DNA of 64,000 bases, taken from Hexactinellida sp. DTS-2022 (taxonomy: Eukaryota; Porifera; Hexactinellida). The position numbers and the translations under genes were made by a program. Below the pieces are notes generated by a model, which searched no databases, was not told the DNA's origin, and saw only the letters and a program-made list of their open reading frames with translations. This document shows, in pieces, positions 1 through 11,303 of this stretch. Each line of letters starts with the position of its first letter. Position 1 is the first letter of the stretch. The stretch covers positions 2,356,001 through 2,420,000 of the forward strand of contig JAPNXP010000006.1 in assembly GCA_028753945.1 (NCBI GenBank). The letters run 5' to 3'.

Positions 1-684
1 AAAAGTGGCCTAGCACCAAAATTGTACACGGGAAACCCCGACACCCTGAGTGCCAGGGAGCAGTAGAAAGGGTTAATAGGGAAGTAAAAGATGCTCTATT
101 TGCAATGATGCTGGATAACAATGACCAGTGCTGGTTTATATACTTGAGATGGGTCAAGTGGAATTATAACACGAGCTACCACACTACAATAAGAATTACT
201 CCTTATGAGGCCGTTTTTGCAAAGAAACCCCATTTCGGTTTGAGTCAATTGTCTATCCCAAGTGAATATTGGTCTAACATCAATCATGAAGAAGAGCTAC
301 TAAATTTCATATCAGAGGTAAGCTCCTAAAGAAGAATATATTCTTAATTCCATCTTGTGTTGATTTGGAAATACTATATTTAGGCTATAATTTAATAGTA
401 TATGATTACTAGGTGAATACAGTACAAAGACGCGAAACAACACCTCCACTGATAGATGAGCACTTATATCAGACGGAAGCTCATGAGCACTACTCGCCAC
501 TTTCCAAGTTCCCACGACCCTCTATAGTAGATGATTACGAAAGTCAAATTTCGCTCCCTCCTCCCCTTGGCACTATCATAACGGACTATAACTTCATAAA
601 TGAAAACAACGATTATCTAGCTTCAGATCCAGTTAACTCAGAGGTAGTAACTTATAACTCACGTTCCCCATATTCTAGTCCTCA
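1..684 (+). CDS. Ginger2/KRBA2-like integrase-type transposase, middle part (two exons, open at the left edge)
   Basis: The reading frame enters at the left edge and shows the third catalytic segment of a Gypsy-like DDE integrase (GKPRHPECQGAVERVN, the Glu in GAVER), then NTSYHTTIRITPYEAVFAKK, the usual end of the core in KRBA2/SCAND3-like and Ginger2 proteins. The exon ends at 317 at a GTAAGC donor; an intron of 95 bp (318-412) ends in AG, and the second exon starts at 413 in the same phase with a Ser/Pro-rich linker. At 677-684 the frame runs into a hAT transposon; the C-terminal part resumes beyond it at 3967. The role is DNA transposition of a cut-and-paste element whose transposase is kin to retroviral integrase; a domesticated host copy is also possible. 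The N-terminal half lies outside the window. Family certain, status less so. Confidence 0.8.
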
Positions 685-3600
685 CATTGGCGTCGAACTT
701 TCCAATTTTTCTTAAAATCTGGGGGGGGGGCAGCCAGAGAAGATTTAATAAAAGACATTATTTTTATGTTGTAATTATAAGGTAATAAATAACAATAATT
801 TTAATTTTATAACGTAATTATTGCGTCTTGACATCTCCCTGATGAAACTTATTTATTCTCACAGTTGATCTTTCGATAAACTCCTGCATCAAGTCTTCGA
901 TATTTAGGACCGTTCGAACCAAGTCCCTGTTACAGTTTAGAAATGCAAGGCTGCTCATACGTTCTTGACCTTGAGTTGACCTCAAGTAAGTGTGCAGCCT
1001 TCGTAACATGCTGAAAGATCTCTCAGCTTTGCATGTCGTTATAGGGAGGATAAGATACAAAACTAGAGCAGTGTGTAACCCAGGGAACATGGCCTTCATT
1101 GCTGGTTCAGACCTGAGTTTCTCCTGTAGAGATTGGTAGGACGTTTCGAGACCTTCAAGGCTGCAACGCTGAAACCAAGCCTGCCTTTCCCACCTTAGTT
1201 GCGCAAATTCTGGAAGGTCACCTTCATAGAATCTCGCCAGCTCATTTAAGTCCTCGTCTGCCATTTTCTTATCCTCCAAGGAGCATCTCAAGAGCTCAGC
1301 CACATGAAGATCTTGTTTAGAGTACCGGCTGAATAGAGCCGAAGCTGCTGATCGGAATACCTACATAGAGCCACTAATTAATTGTGTGTTAGTAAATTAT
1401 AAATGAAATGAAAGTTTGAAACCCGATTATGTTGTAAACATCCTACTAACCTGCTTGTATATTTCTATATAACGTTGTTGGATCTGAACCTCCACATCTT
1501 GTGTGTCTGTAACCCGTGGGATCGCCCTTTCCACTGTTCGCTCAGCTCTTGTCAGTCGCAGGGGCCTAGGTTGGTCAATTCTAAGATTTCCTGCAGCAGC
1601 CTTTACTTCTTTGAAAAAAGCCTCGGCGTTGACATCACAATAAGCTTGACTATTTAGAACATCCATGAGGCTATTAACCCAATTTCTGACATCACCCACT
1701 GTTACCTCTCTACCCTGACACATAGTATGGATAGGGTTTGTCAGGGACAACATCTTCTTGAATACCATAATTCCAAACTACGTCTCGAATGACTCAAGAG
1801 AACGCAGAAATGAGCGGGATTCGGCACGCTTTTCAGCTTTGAGGCTTCTATCATCTTGTAAAAATTCGAGCAGCTCAAGAACCGTAGTGTAGTGCGCTAA
1901 CAGACTTTCCACACTAGGGAGTCTCATTACCCACCTCGTCGGACATAGCGGCCTCAACTCCCGCTTGTCAAGGTTGGGGTTATCCAAAGCTGCTGCAGCT
2001 ACCAACTGTTTGAACACTTCATATCTTTTAGGGGACGTTTTAATGAAGTTTATTACTGCATGCAGCTTTTCTAGTGCGTTTTCCACCTCTCGCACTGATT
2101 GCATACTCTCTTGCACCACTAAATTGAGATTATGGCCAAAACAATATATCCACAAGGCTTTAGCGTTCTCAGCTCGCACCTTGGTTTGGAGACCACCGTG
2201 AACTCCAGACATATTAGCTGCCCCGTCATATCCCTGCCCCCTCATCGAATCGAACGGTAAATTCAGAACATGTAAGGCATCTTTAAGGATAATCATTAAA
2301 GTATCTGCGTCTGTGGTCTTGGTATGAAAAAAGCCGAAGAAGGTCTCTGTGGGCCTAAGATCACTGTCAACGTGGCGGATGCATACACTGACCTGCTCAC
2401 GCCGCCTGATATCCTGAGTCTCATCCATTATAATTGAATAGAAGAAGCGGCGCTGCTTATTGGCTTCCCCAGCAGTAGAATCATGCTTGATGAGAGTAAT
2501 AATGTGTTTGGTCAGTCTGTCTCTCATTAATTGTATAATTTCGTTCTGAATTTCTGGGCTCATAAATTTCAACCGCGAACCTGCAGTAAAAAATGTTTTT
2601 ACATCTTCGTTGAACCTCGAGATAAGAAAGGCAAGGTTCCAGATATTTGAGGTCTCTTTTTCATCCCTGTGCCCACGAAGAGCAAGCCCTTGTGTAGCAC
2701 AGGTCATGACACAATCGAATATTGCTCTGAGAGCAGTCCTGTTAAGTTCAATGTCTTCACGTTTGATTCTATCAAATCTATCATCGATTACTGGTTTATT
2801 TAGCTCCATCAGATATACTGACCAAGCGTTGTGGTGGTCAGATTGGTTTCCTCCCATATGCCTATCAAGTGAATTTTTTCCTTTCTTGATGTCTTTCCAT
2901 CCTTCACCATCGCATGTCTTGAGCCACTTAGAGGTGCCTTGCGTATTGGCCTTCTCAACGGGACGAATGCGGTTATTAGTGATAGCCCACAAACAGACGG
3001 CGCAATGACACGTATCCATGTCTTCGTTGAGTTTGAGCCACTTGTAGTCCACGAACCACTGCTTCTGCATGTATCTCCTATAATTTCTATCGCTCTCAAA
3101 AGGCATTTGTTCAGGAAGTTTCTTGATATCCTGAAGGAAAGGAAGCACACAATCCTTAATGTTTTGATCGTTGAATAAAGTATACGACATACTGGAATTC
3201 TCACAAGCTGAAAGTGAGAAGGGGGCGAGGCATTCTAGCTGTTGGGAAATTTATTGGTAACCTTTTGAAGGCTGTTCAACTGATGATAGACTGTGTGCTA
3301 AGGATCCCGATGGTCTAGAGTATAATTCTGAACCTCCAGTGACCTCTCCGTCAGCATTACCATCTTCTGTAGCGGTTAATCGCGTTTTCTTGACTGTGAA
3401 GAAAGAGTATATTAATGACTGTTGCTGTTCTATCGGAAGAGAGACGTTGCGCTTTGACATAGCTAGTTATGGAAGTGTAAATTATATAATTATACGTATA
3501 TATACAGTATTGTATTGGAAATAAAACTTGTGATATGATAGGAGTACAAAATGTAACGAAGCGATATAAACGTACAATCGCTTCAGCAGGAATGCCTCTT

Positions 3601-3966
3601 AGGAAAAATTTAAGCGAGTTATTCCTTGTATAATAAGACAAATCAATAAGTAAGATTTATGGTAATTCATAACAAAAGGACAAGGGATACACCATGCGAA
3701 GAACGAATAAAGTGGGTTGAATGAGCTATAAGGCATCCCCATTCACAGTGAAGGGAAATATATTCAAAATATTACAAGGGATTACGCCGTATTTAATCTA
3801 ATATGTATATTTACTGAGAAAGATTTATGCACCTGGCAATTAAGGGTCATGTTAAAAAGCAAATATATTTCAATGTTTACAATAAATTTCAAAGGAAACA
3901 CCAGCTACGGAGACAAAATCTGGGGGGGGCGAGACCTATGCTGCCCCCCCCGCAACGACGCCTATG
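685..3966 (-). mobile_element. hAT DNA transposon (ZMYM1-like transposase), inserted into the Ginger2-like gene
   Basis: The element is flanked by a perfect 8-bp TSD, AGTCCTCA at 677-684 and 3967-3974, the length used by hAT. The termini are inverted: CATTGGCGTCG on the left and, read from the right end inward, CATAGGCGTCG. A G-run followed by GCAGC lies just inside each end (about 721-734 and 3943-3954). It encodes one spliced transposase on the minus strand. Length is 3282 bp. The right terminus matches the MITE at 23255-23409 and the terminus at 19820, so this looks like an autonomous founder, or a close relative of it. Confidence 0.93.
818..3460 (-). CDS. hAT transposase, ZMYM1/TTF-type zinc finger, three exons, one stop
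   Basis: Cut-and-paste transposase. On the minus strand it starts at ATG 3460 (MSKRNVSLPIEQQQ), splices out 3208-3261 (donor GTTACC, acceptor TTTCAG) and continues as a long frame to 1451. A second intron of 90 bp (1361-1450; GTTAGT to TGTAG) leads to the last exon, ending at 818. Motifs in order: TTF-type finger region (QWFVDYKWL, CHCAVC), first catalytic Asp in SIIMDETQD, second in RGQGYDGAANMSG, conserved LRPLCPTRWVMR, and the C-terminal dimerisation segment CKAERSFSMLRRLHTYLR holding the catalytic Glu. A single in-frame TAG near 1778-1780 interrupts an otherwise open gene, so the copy is recent but probably dead. Introns are inferred from phase and splice signals only. Confidence 0.88.
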
Positions 3967-4742
3967 AGTCCTCATCCTACAAGTACTAGTTCGTCAACTG
4001 CCAATTTATATGACACAACTCTTGAAACTAACTTGCTCGCAGGACCTCAGAGTTCAATAGGATATTCATACTCGAATAGGCCGAATTTCGAATCAACGAG
4101 TACAGCTAGTATAAACTGTACAGTATGTGGGGGAGAGACGAGTCAAGCACATTCATGTCCGGGATGTTTCAGATACATACACATCATTTGTGGTCGCCCT
4201 GATGCTGAAGGAGAAGAAGGATTTAGTTGCTCAGTTTGGTGTCCAGCCTGTGATATGAGAAAAAAGAATGAGAGGTGCAATGAATTGAGATTGGGGATCA
4301 AGAGAAGCCAAGAAAAACTCCATACTAGGATGCTGAGTAATTCTAGTAAAAAATTCAAACAAGCACAGATAGGTGACTCAATTCTCATACACCTATAACT
4401 TGTCCTGACAAGATGAGCTCAATTGGCCCTAGAAATTTAACAGGCTGTATTACACAAAAAGACAATGATCTCTACACTATTGGAACAGTTGAGGGCACTC
4501 TATCAACCAAGTACTTGAGGAGTCAATTTAATATATGTCCTTCTCATTTAATTTCACCTGAAGATGTACCCCTCAGAACAATACCGCAAACAGAAACGAT
4601 GCGCAAGGCCTCACTAGGCATTGAGTCAGGTTCTGCCTGTAGATGCAAGATATCAGAACAAACAGATGCCCTTGCAAAAAAGCAGAGCGAAAATTCAATA
4701 GTAAATGCCATGGGGGAAAAACATGCTTCAATTAATAAATAG
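3967..4742 (+). CDS. Ginger2/KRBA2-like protein, C-terminal part
   Basis: This continues the gene interrupted by the hAT. It holds a PHD-like zinc ribbon (INCTVCGGE, then HSCPGC, IHIICG, WCPACD), then the family segment RMLSNSSKKFKQAQIGDSI, the block IGPRNLTGCITQKDNDLYTI, and a Cys-rich tail near 4640-4735 (RCPCKKA, NSKCHGG). This order is typical of KRBA2-like/SCAND3-like proteins. Possible poly(A) signal AATAAA at about 4803. The copy carries a few breaks besides the hAT, so it is best read as a fossil; whether it was ever a host gene cannot be told from here. Confidence 0.75.
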
Positions 4743-5021
4743 ATAGTTTTGGACGCAGCTAGATAGCGTGTTTCTATATGACCCTTATATTACTTAGTTA
4801 ACAATAAATACAATTGTTTGGGCATCAACTTTTAACAAACATATTTCGTTTCATTTTGAAAATTTGGGATTAGATAAAAGATATATAGAATTAGACGGGA
4901 GATTGACCTCCTGGGTTGAGCTCCATGTCACAAGAATATTTGACTGAGCACTTCTATATTAACAATTGCAAATAATAAATTAATATAACCCAATTATAAT
5001 CTAGAAATTTGACAAATATAA
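4743..5021 (+). other. 3' flank of the Ginger2-like gene
   Basis: No coding frame. It contains AATAAA in AACAATAAATACA near 4801-4812, a plausible poly(A) signal. I could not recognise a right terminal repeat for the element because its left end is outside the window. Confidence 0.4.
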
Positions 5022-5723
5022 GGGGCATGCCTAATTTCCGGGACGGGACGGAACTGTCCCGGAAAATCCAGGTACCTAAAGTACTGGACGGGACAGTGCG
5101 AAACCTCCCATATAGATCACCTAATGTGTATAGCTATAGGCTTCTATAAATCCTATATATCCTTACAAATTCCTAAACTGCCAGGGAGAACAATCTTAAT
5201 ATATTTTACAAATCTACCTTGTATAATTCGCGTAACTATCATTCAAATTAATGTACTACCCAAAACCATATTGTATTCGCTATGAAGCATACACGCCACA
5301 AGAAGCTGCCAAATTTCTTGTAGAAATATCTGATTCATCATCAACATCGCTTAATCTTGACATTCTTCGATAGATACCGGCCAATCAAATTTCTAAAATT
5401 CTTAATGAAACACTTGTTTACTGGGCAAGCTTGGCTATGTGAGGACCAGTGAAAGTGTCTCTCTAATTTGTTTCGAACTTAGCTTTGATCATAATCGTGA
5501 GGAGGCTCGACAATAATACTATAGCACGTAGAATTTATATAAAATATTTCTCAGAAGTTATATTTTATACAAAGGATCCATTCCCCACCAGTTAAGAACT
5601 ACTGTTTTAGCCCATATAATCGTAATTAATAATTTACTACTACCTGTCCCGTCCCGTACTTTAGGTACCTGGATTTTCCGGGACTGTTCCGTCCCGTCCC
5701 GTCCCGGAAATTAGGCATGCCCC
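5022..5723. mobile_element. Non-autonomous DNA transposon with long GGGAC-rich inverted termini
   Basis: Both ends read GGGGCATGCCTAATTTCCGG inward and stay inverted for about 75 bp, through a GGGAC-repeat stretch and the palindrome AGGTACCT. The right arm has one extra 5-bp unit. A direct repeat ATATAA (5016-5021 and 5724-5729) flanks it. No coding capacity in 702 bp. A hAT-like or other MITE; superfamily uncertain because only six duplicated bases are clear. Confidence 0.8.
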
Positions 5724-5810
5724 ATATAATTGGACACATTGTTATTTAGTTATTGTTCAAAAGTTCACATTTTAGCCGCCCATTATCTAAAATATATATT
5801 TCCAGTGCGT

Positions 5811-5935
5811 TTACACTGGTGTATATGCACTTAATTAAAAGTGACTTCTCAAAGTGCATATACACCAGTGTACATGCATGTACACCAAGAAGCTGGTGTA
5901 CATGCATGTACACCGAAAGTGCATATACACTGTAA
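5811..5935. repeat. Small nested palindromic element
   Basis: Starts TTACACTGGTGTATATGCAC and ends in the inverted form GTGCATATACACTGTAA. An inner hairpin is built from CATGCATGTACACC repeated in both directions. Looks like a foldback MITE; no clear target duplication. Confidence 0.6.
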
Positions 5936-7224
5936 CAATCATATTAATATGACATTCGTCTCAAATTTCTGGCGACGAAATTCCGGCGACGAAAATTCCG
6001 CCAATCAATTCATATACATCACTACAAAAAATAGATCACTACACAACCACTCTCTATATGGCCTAACAGTAGATATACCAGGGATGCACAAGATGGGAAA
6101 TTTTAATTTTTTAATGTTTTCTATATCGAAATACGTGCTAAGTTCTTTATACGCCTCTAGGTCGTAAACATAACTCAGCCCTGCTAGCCCGGATTAGTAT
6201 TAGCTGTAATGAGAAGGGTGATTGGATTTTCATAATTTAATAGTAATAATAAACACAAACAGTACAATTTCTAATATTAATATACAGTGAATACTACACA
6301 ATTATTTGCTTTCTTTCCTCTCTCCTCTTTCTCTCTGGCGCTAGCCACAGTGGTTCAACCTATGGAAGTAGGAAAAAAAATTCATGTTTTATTTTGACCT
6401 CAATTGGGATGAAATATAATGTAGAGATCCTAATAAGATTGTTCTAATTAACTAATATCCTGACATTTCTTTTTGATTGGATTATGAGACTTTGAATTTT
6501 AGCATAATCATGTTTTTCCATCAGCCTACAAAATGGTATCAGAGTATAGTCCTGTTTGTTGTCATTAACTTTCCCCAGGGAATACAATGTACTTTATTTG
6601 ATATTTCACTTAGACCAATTTTTTCTCAGCTATTTAATGGAAGAAACCATAAGTAGATAATTGTAGTCGTTTTTATGTTAAACCTATTTTCTCGCCCTGT
6701 CCTCTTTCAATTGTTTCCATGTCCGATCTCGTATTCTCTATTACCGCAATTTCGATGCGTTAGGTTGCGTGTAATACCACCGATTACATTTGGAAGCTTA
6801 TTCAATATAGAATCGAATGGTCTTAATTCCAGATTGCCACAGGTTAACCCAAGTGTAAATTTTGACTCTTTTAATCCGCCGGTTTCGATAATGAATTTCC
6901 ACAAATATCAACGTAAATTTATGTTTCCATGTCCAGGATTTATTCAATAGCCTATAACACTCCCTAAGCATATTTATTGTATATAGGGTAATTTACGTGC
7001 CTCGGGAAAAAATTCTAGTTTTTGGAGAGGATTCACACCATTTATGGGGCTATGAGGCAATTTCACCTTTATAAATCCGGAAATCGACTAATTTTGCACA
7101 ACTCACACAATATTTTTGATAATTAGTTCTAAATTCAACCAGATGTGGAGAGAAATAATATCTCCCTGTCCCAAAAAATAAAATCAATTTATTTATTTAT
7201 TGGGTACTTACTCTCATTGATCAA
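5936..7224. other. Intergenic, no recognised feature
   Basis: AT-rich sequence. A short GGCGACGAAATTCC duplication at about 5970-6000 is the only structure. The frame of 91 residues at 6675-6950 has no family signature that I recognise. Confidence 0.4.
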
Positions 7225-7659
7225 AAATACAAATATAAAGTTGAATTAATCCACCGCAATTTAGCTATCATTTTGCGTATAATGAATTCTAGCGAGAAAA
7301 TTGATACAATCAAACTCGAAGTCTTTTGTAAAGATACATACGAATTCATAATTATTAGTTTCCCTTGGGTTAGCATAACTCCAACTTTACACAAGTTAAT
7401 TGCACATCTAGTGGAGTTAATTAGAGATCATAACGAGGGTTATGGCTTAAAGAACTTCTCTGAGGAGGCTTTGAAAGCAAGTAACAAATACATTCGTCGC
7501 TTTAGAGAGAATCTTGCCAGGAAAACATCTTACCAAGACAACATCAGAGACGTTATTGTTCGTTTAGGAGAGTTTAGTGATTATGGTAAACTTCACTATA
7601 GGCTACAAACTCAAAACAAATGCAAGTCTCTCAAACCTCAAAGCACTCAGAAATCCTAA
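7225..7659 (+). pseudogene. RAG1/Transib-like transposase, C-terminal fragment
   Basis: An open frame of about 128 codons (conserved part from about 7285) ending at 7659. It contains FPWVSITPTLHKLIAH followed by SEEALKASNKYIRRFRENLA and RKTSYQDNIRDVIVRLGEFS. The Glu in an xEx(3-5)NK context followed by RRFR and an Arg/Lys-rich helix matches the C-terminal end of RAG1 (ESGNKLFRRFRK, which bears the third catalytic acid) and of Transib-type transposases, which also have PWxxxxPTxHK upstream. In the family this end completes the RNase-H-like active site that cuts DNA beside terminal repeats. The first two catalytic Asp are not in the window, so it is a fragment. No terminal repeats recognised. 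Assigned from memory of the families; a homology search is needed. Confidence 0.55.
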
Positions 7660-7763
7660 CAAGATATAATTTTTAACAGCTTATTGTTGGATAGTGACTC
7701 ACTACTCTAACTTACTTAATATTTATAGTTTCCACATACTATTTACTATATTTAACAGATCTT

Positions 7764-8107
7764 TCTCGAAAGGAAATGACTATTTCCCATGATAATAAGA
7801 TTTGCACAATTTTATGATGACGTCATAACCAATAAACCTGAAGACATACAAATGATCAGACTTGACCAATCGGTGTATTAGGGGTCATATACTATACACC
7901 AATAATACATTTAGTGGGTCTATCTCGAAAGGAAATGCCTACTTCCCATGATAATAACATTTCTACAATTGTATGATGACGTCATAACCAATAAACCTGA
8001 AGCCATACAAATTTTCTGACTTGCCCAATCGATTTATGATGGGCCATATACTATATACCGATAATATATTTAGTAGGTCTAACTCGAAAGGAAATGCCTA
8101 CTTCCCC
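7764..8107. repeat. 159-bp tandem repeat (2.1 units)
   Basis: Units begin at about 7765, 7924 and 8083 with CTCGAAAGGAAATG, an exact period of 159 bp. Each full unit contains ATGATGACGTCATAACC, a CRE-like TGACGTCA palindrome. The third copy stops after about 25 bp. Confidence 0.9.
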
Positions 8108-8254
8108 TGAATTGACCATTTAAACCACTGTGGACACACGACACACTTAACTACATAATAGATATAAGAATAAACAGAGTAATACAAATCATGCTAAATA
8201 CAAATCATGCTAAATACAAATAAGTAAACAGATAATTAAGAGAATTTCTTTAAT

Positions 8255-8846
8255 TTACGCTTTTCTATACTTTTTGAAAGAAACCAGCGAGTTATAATTC
8301 TTAACTTTTATTGCAAGAAAGCAATTCGCTGCGGAAAAGACTAGCTTTGATAAGATGTTCCACTAAACACACCACAGCTAATACAAATAGACTTCGAAAT
8401 ACTTGGATCACAATTATCACTATCTTCCAAATACATCAACTTGAGTTCAAATATTATTTTTCTAGAAGGTCCACATACAAGCTTCGCCAACAGTTCTTTA
8501 TTGTATTCGATGGCACTAAAGGTCTTCCATAAAACAAGAATGTATTTCAAAACTGGCTCAGATGGATGGATATTTAAGTCCGCCACGGTCCGTTAGCTGC
8601 ATAAGTTTATACTGAGAGTCCAAGTTTAAATCAATCTGAAATTATTTATCAAGTGTTAGCATTTGTAGACAGACATGACACGGTTTTGTTCGTTCAGGTA
8701 CTGATGGACAGAATAGCCTGCAATAGAGGCTAATGATTGAATCAACTGTGAGCCACAATCAATTGTTGATAGATCATGAATCTCATCAAGAAATGGCAGA
8801 CAAGAAAATGACTTGACAAATGACTGAATAGATTGAAAGGAAGTGT
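8255..8846 (-). pseudogene. P-type transposase, C-terminal part
   Basis: Minus-strand coding remains: LASIAGYSVHQYLNEQNRVM, then LTDRGGLKYPS, then SEPVLKYILVLWKTFSAIEY and LVCGPSRKIIFELKLMYLED, ending with AANCFLAIKVKNYNS. The GYxxxKxL, DRGGLxYPS, LWKxF and final Asn/Lys-rich block in this order are seen at the C-terminus of many THAP-bearing P-superfamily transposases. A stop follows VYKC, and shifts near 8575 and 8355 break the frame, so this copy is dead. Together with the THAP piece upstream it makes one decayed transposase. Confidence 0.55.
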
Positions 8847-8958
8847 CTTGTTGGTCAGTAAATTTGTTTGATTATGCTAGAAAGTTCAAATCGATTCTCG
8901 GTTCAAGGATTTGAAGATAGATGTGATAATTAGAAGCTTCGCGACAGAACCGAAGGGC

Positions 8959-8998
8959 TCGTATATATATATATATATATACACACATACACACATAC
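8959..8998. repeat. (TA)n(CA)n microsatellite
   Basis: TA repeat running into CACACATACACACATACA. Confidence 0.85.
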
Positions 8999-9739
8999 AG
9001 GTTTGTGTTTTAATAGTATAGATAGACCGAAACGGTGTTCCAAGGGATCCGTCTGTAGAAATGAGGACAACACATATGTTAAGTCAAATGGTTGGTAATT
9101 TGTGGTAAGGCAATACAAGCATGTCTAAAACTGGTGTATGTTTGTATACTCAGTTTGCCAATTTTTTCTGGTAAAGTTTGCCAAGCATCTAACTAAAACT
9201 ACACAAGTCAAAAATAGAAATCGCTCGTCATTAAAAGTCAAAGGTCTCGAAAAATTATCGCTCAAACGTATTCCTTTACATGGTGTGTTAATGTTGAATA
9301 ATTTCCAAACAGTAAGAAGGGTATCAACAAACTCCGGAGTATTCTTTCTATATTTTGGATAGTTAGCGCAGATATTGTTAATTCGTTAACGACTTTCAAA
9401 ACCAGTTTGACATTTTGACGCTCTATACTAGACGGAAAACATGACTCTATAGTCAAATGAGGAGCTAACTAGGCTAAACGTGTTCTATCTGAATTATATA
9501 ATTGACATACATCTTCAAAGATGCACAATCGAACTTAAGGGGATAATCACAATTAGAACTAGAGTTGTATTTTAATTTAAAAACAGATTCAATTTCTCGG
9601 ATGTCACTAATTGCAGCAATGTGAACGGATATACTCTGTCCATTACAATAGGCTGAGGTGGATAAATAAGCATTGATTTCAAGGTACAAATCTACTGAGA
9701 TATTTTTTCAGCCATTTAGCGAGACAAACGTTATGTTGC

Positions 9740-10198
9740 TCTCATTAAGGAAACCAAACCAACCAACTATTAGGTAAAGAAATCAAGGTTAACTTATCTT
9801 TCAAGTCCTGTAGAGAGTTGACCACAAACTTCTCTTTCTCTTGACTCTCGGATCTCAAGCTGAGTTGTAGTGTTTGGTTCATCAAGGCTTCCTCTTTTGC
9901 ATCGTATGACAAGCCACTCCGTTTGGTAGGTTTGGATGAGTAATATGCCGGGCAGCCAGGCAGTAAACTTGGTACAGCGCCTTCCTTCAGCTTTGGCTTC
10001 GCCCGCGGTACTTCAGTAAAAGTACCATCTCCTTTTGGGACTTTGAAAGTGTACTCTATGTCTTCTTTCTGAAAAATGGTTGATACATATATAGACCACC
10101 TTCAGGTCACCAATATCCTCGCGACAAAGAGCGCATGTCCAGGCATGATTCAGTTTTGGTGGATTTTGAGGCATCTTGAACACAGGAACATGGTCATC
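9740..10198 (-). pseudogene. THAP zinc-finger domain remnant of the P-type transposase
   Basis: The minus strand reads HVPVFKMPQNPPKLNHAWTC, LCREDIGDLKVVYICINHFS, EEDIEYTFKVPKGDG and LKEGAVPSLLPGCPAYYSS. The FKMP block, the C-x2-H-F pair and the AVPS box at the end are the diagnostic second half of a THAP domain, a DNA-binding C2CH finger. The first CxC pair is missing and would lie in an upstream exon. One frame change falls after CINHFS. The tail ends LKDKLTLISLPNSW. A host THAP gene is the alternative, but the downstream P-type C-terminus on the same strand favours a transposon. Confidence 0.7.
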
Positions 10199-10206
10199 CG
10201 GGAACA

Positions 10207-11303
10207 GAACAAGAGTTAGTCATGAAAGAATAGAACCTAATATTAATAAAATACCAGATCTAAATTAAAAGGATGAGATTGTCGTCAATAGAAGAGTTTG
10301 GAATAATATTTGATCAATAGTTGTATATATTTCAAGAATATTTCTAATTAATGTGGTTGATTATTATTATTATTTTTGAAATTAAATATTGTGGTTGGAT
10401 AAATATTACCATCTTCTCCTTCATCCTTGGTCCATATTTTATAGGTTACTGATAGGCCATATATAGAGTAGGCTATGATCACTAATAATATCTGCTTGCC
10501 ATACATAACAACCACCACCCACTCAATTGAACTGAACGAACGAAAGAATTGAACGAACGCAGGCACAGTGGGAAACCAGGAGAATAGAGTTGTTTGTCAA
10601 CACCCTTGGATTGCTAACTTTTATTTTTTTCAGATTCACCACTGTTTCAAACCTAGAAACACCAATTTCTGATATCATAGACTATCATGGTAACGAATAA
10701 TATGAATTGGAATGACTGATCTAAATATATTTTCTTTCAATAATTATGTTGTGTTAATATGATCGTAACCAAACTTGTACGAATTCTACTCATATGATGA
10801 TTCATACTATCAATATGTAATGTATATCTAGACTCCAGACTCTAGCTTCTTGATGTCATTACTATAGATACGATTTCATTATGGAATTGAATCTAAATTT
10901 ACAATATCTTATGGAACGATTTATAGATTTCAGACACAAATTTATTTGGCATTTTGGTTCAAAACTTTAGGTGCTCGGTCGTGGTCACATATTCTAATGC
11001 TTTTAAATGCTACATAGACATTCGCAAAATGTTTATATTAGTTTTGCAACCGCCCCGTAATATTTTTTCAATTTACCATTGCCCCCTCAGAAATTTCATA
11101 TAATGTAAATTCAATTTCTCCACTATTTATCCCATTATTTTAGTTTTATTCTTCCATTAACTGATAGTAATAATGAATAACTAAGCATATTATACTAATG
11201 TAAAATCTCACAATCAGCATATCATCTTATGAATTCACACATGGATGATTTTGAAATTTCAGTAAATAATTTTGTGAGATTCTGAAGAAATTTAGGCTAT
11301 AGC
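10207..11303. other. Intergenic, no recognised feature
   Basis: AT-rich. A short stretch near 10520-10560 (GAACTGAACGAACG) resembles the GTTCA-rich MITE at 34655-35239, but is too short to call a copy. Confidence 0.4.

Larger units (their letters stand above)
8255..10198 (-). mobile_element. P-element-type (THAP) transposon relic
   Basis: The minus strand carries a THAP-domain segment (10198-9740) and, about 0.9 kb further on, the C-terminal segment of a THAP9/P-type transposase (8846-8255) in the same order and strand. The middle is not recognisable, and part of it carries simple sequence (8959-8995). No terminal repeats found. Confidence 0.6.

Noticed and set aside
7764-8107. Hammerhead ribozyme in the 159-bp repeat
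   Set aside because: A CGAAA-like word is present but no CUGAUGA core in the right place, so the fold is not supported.
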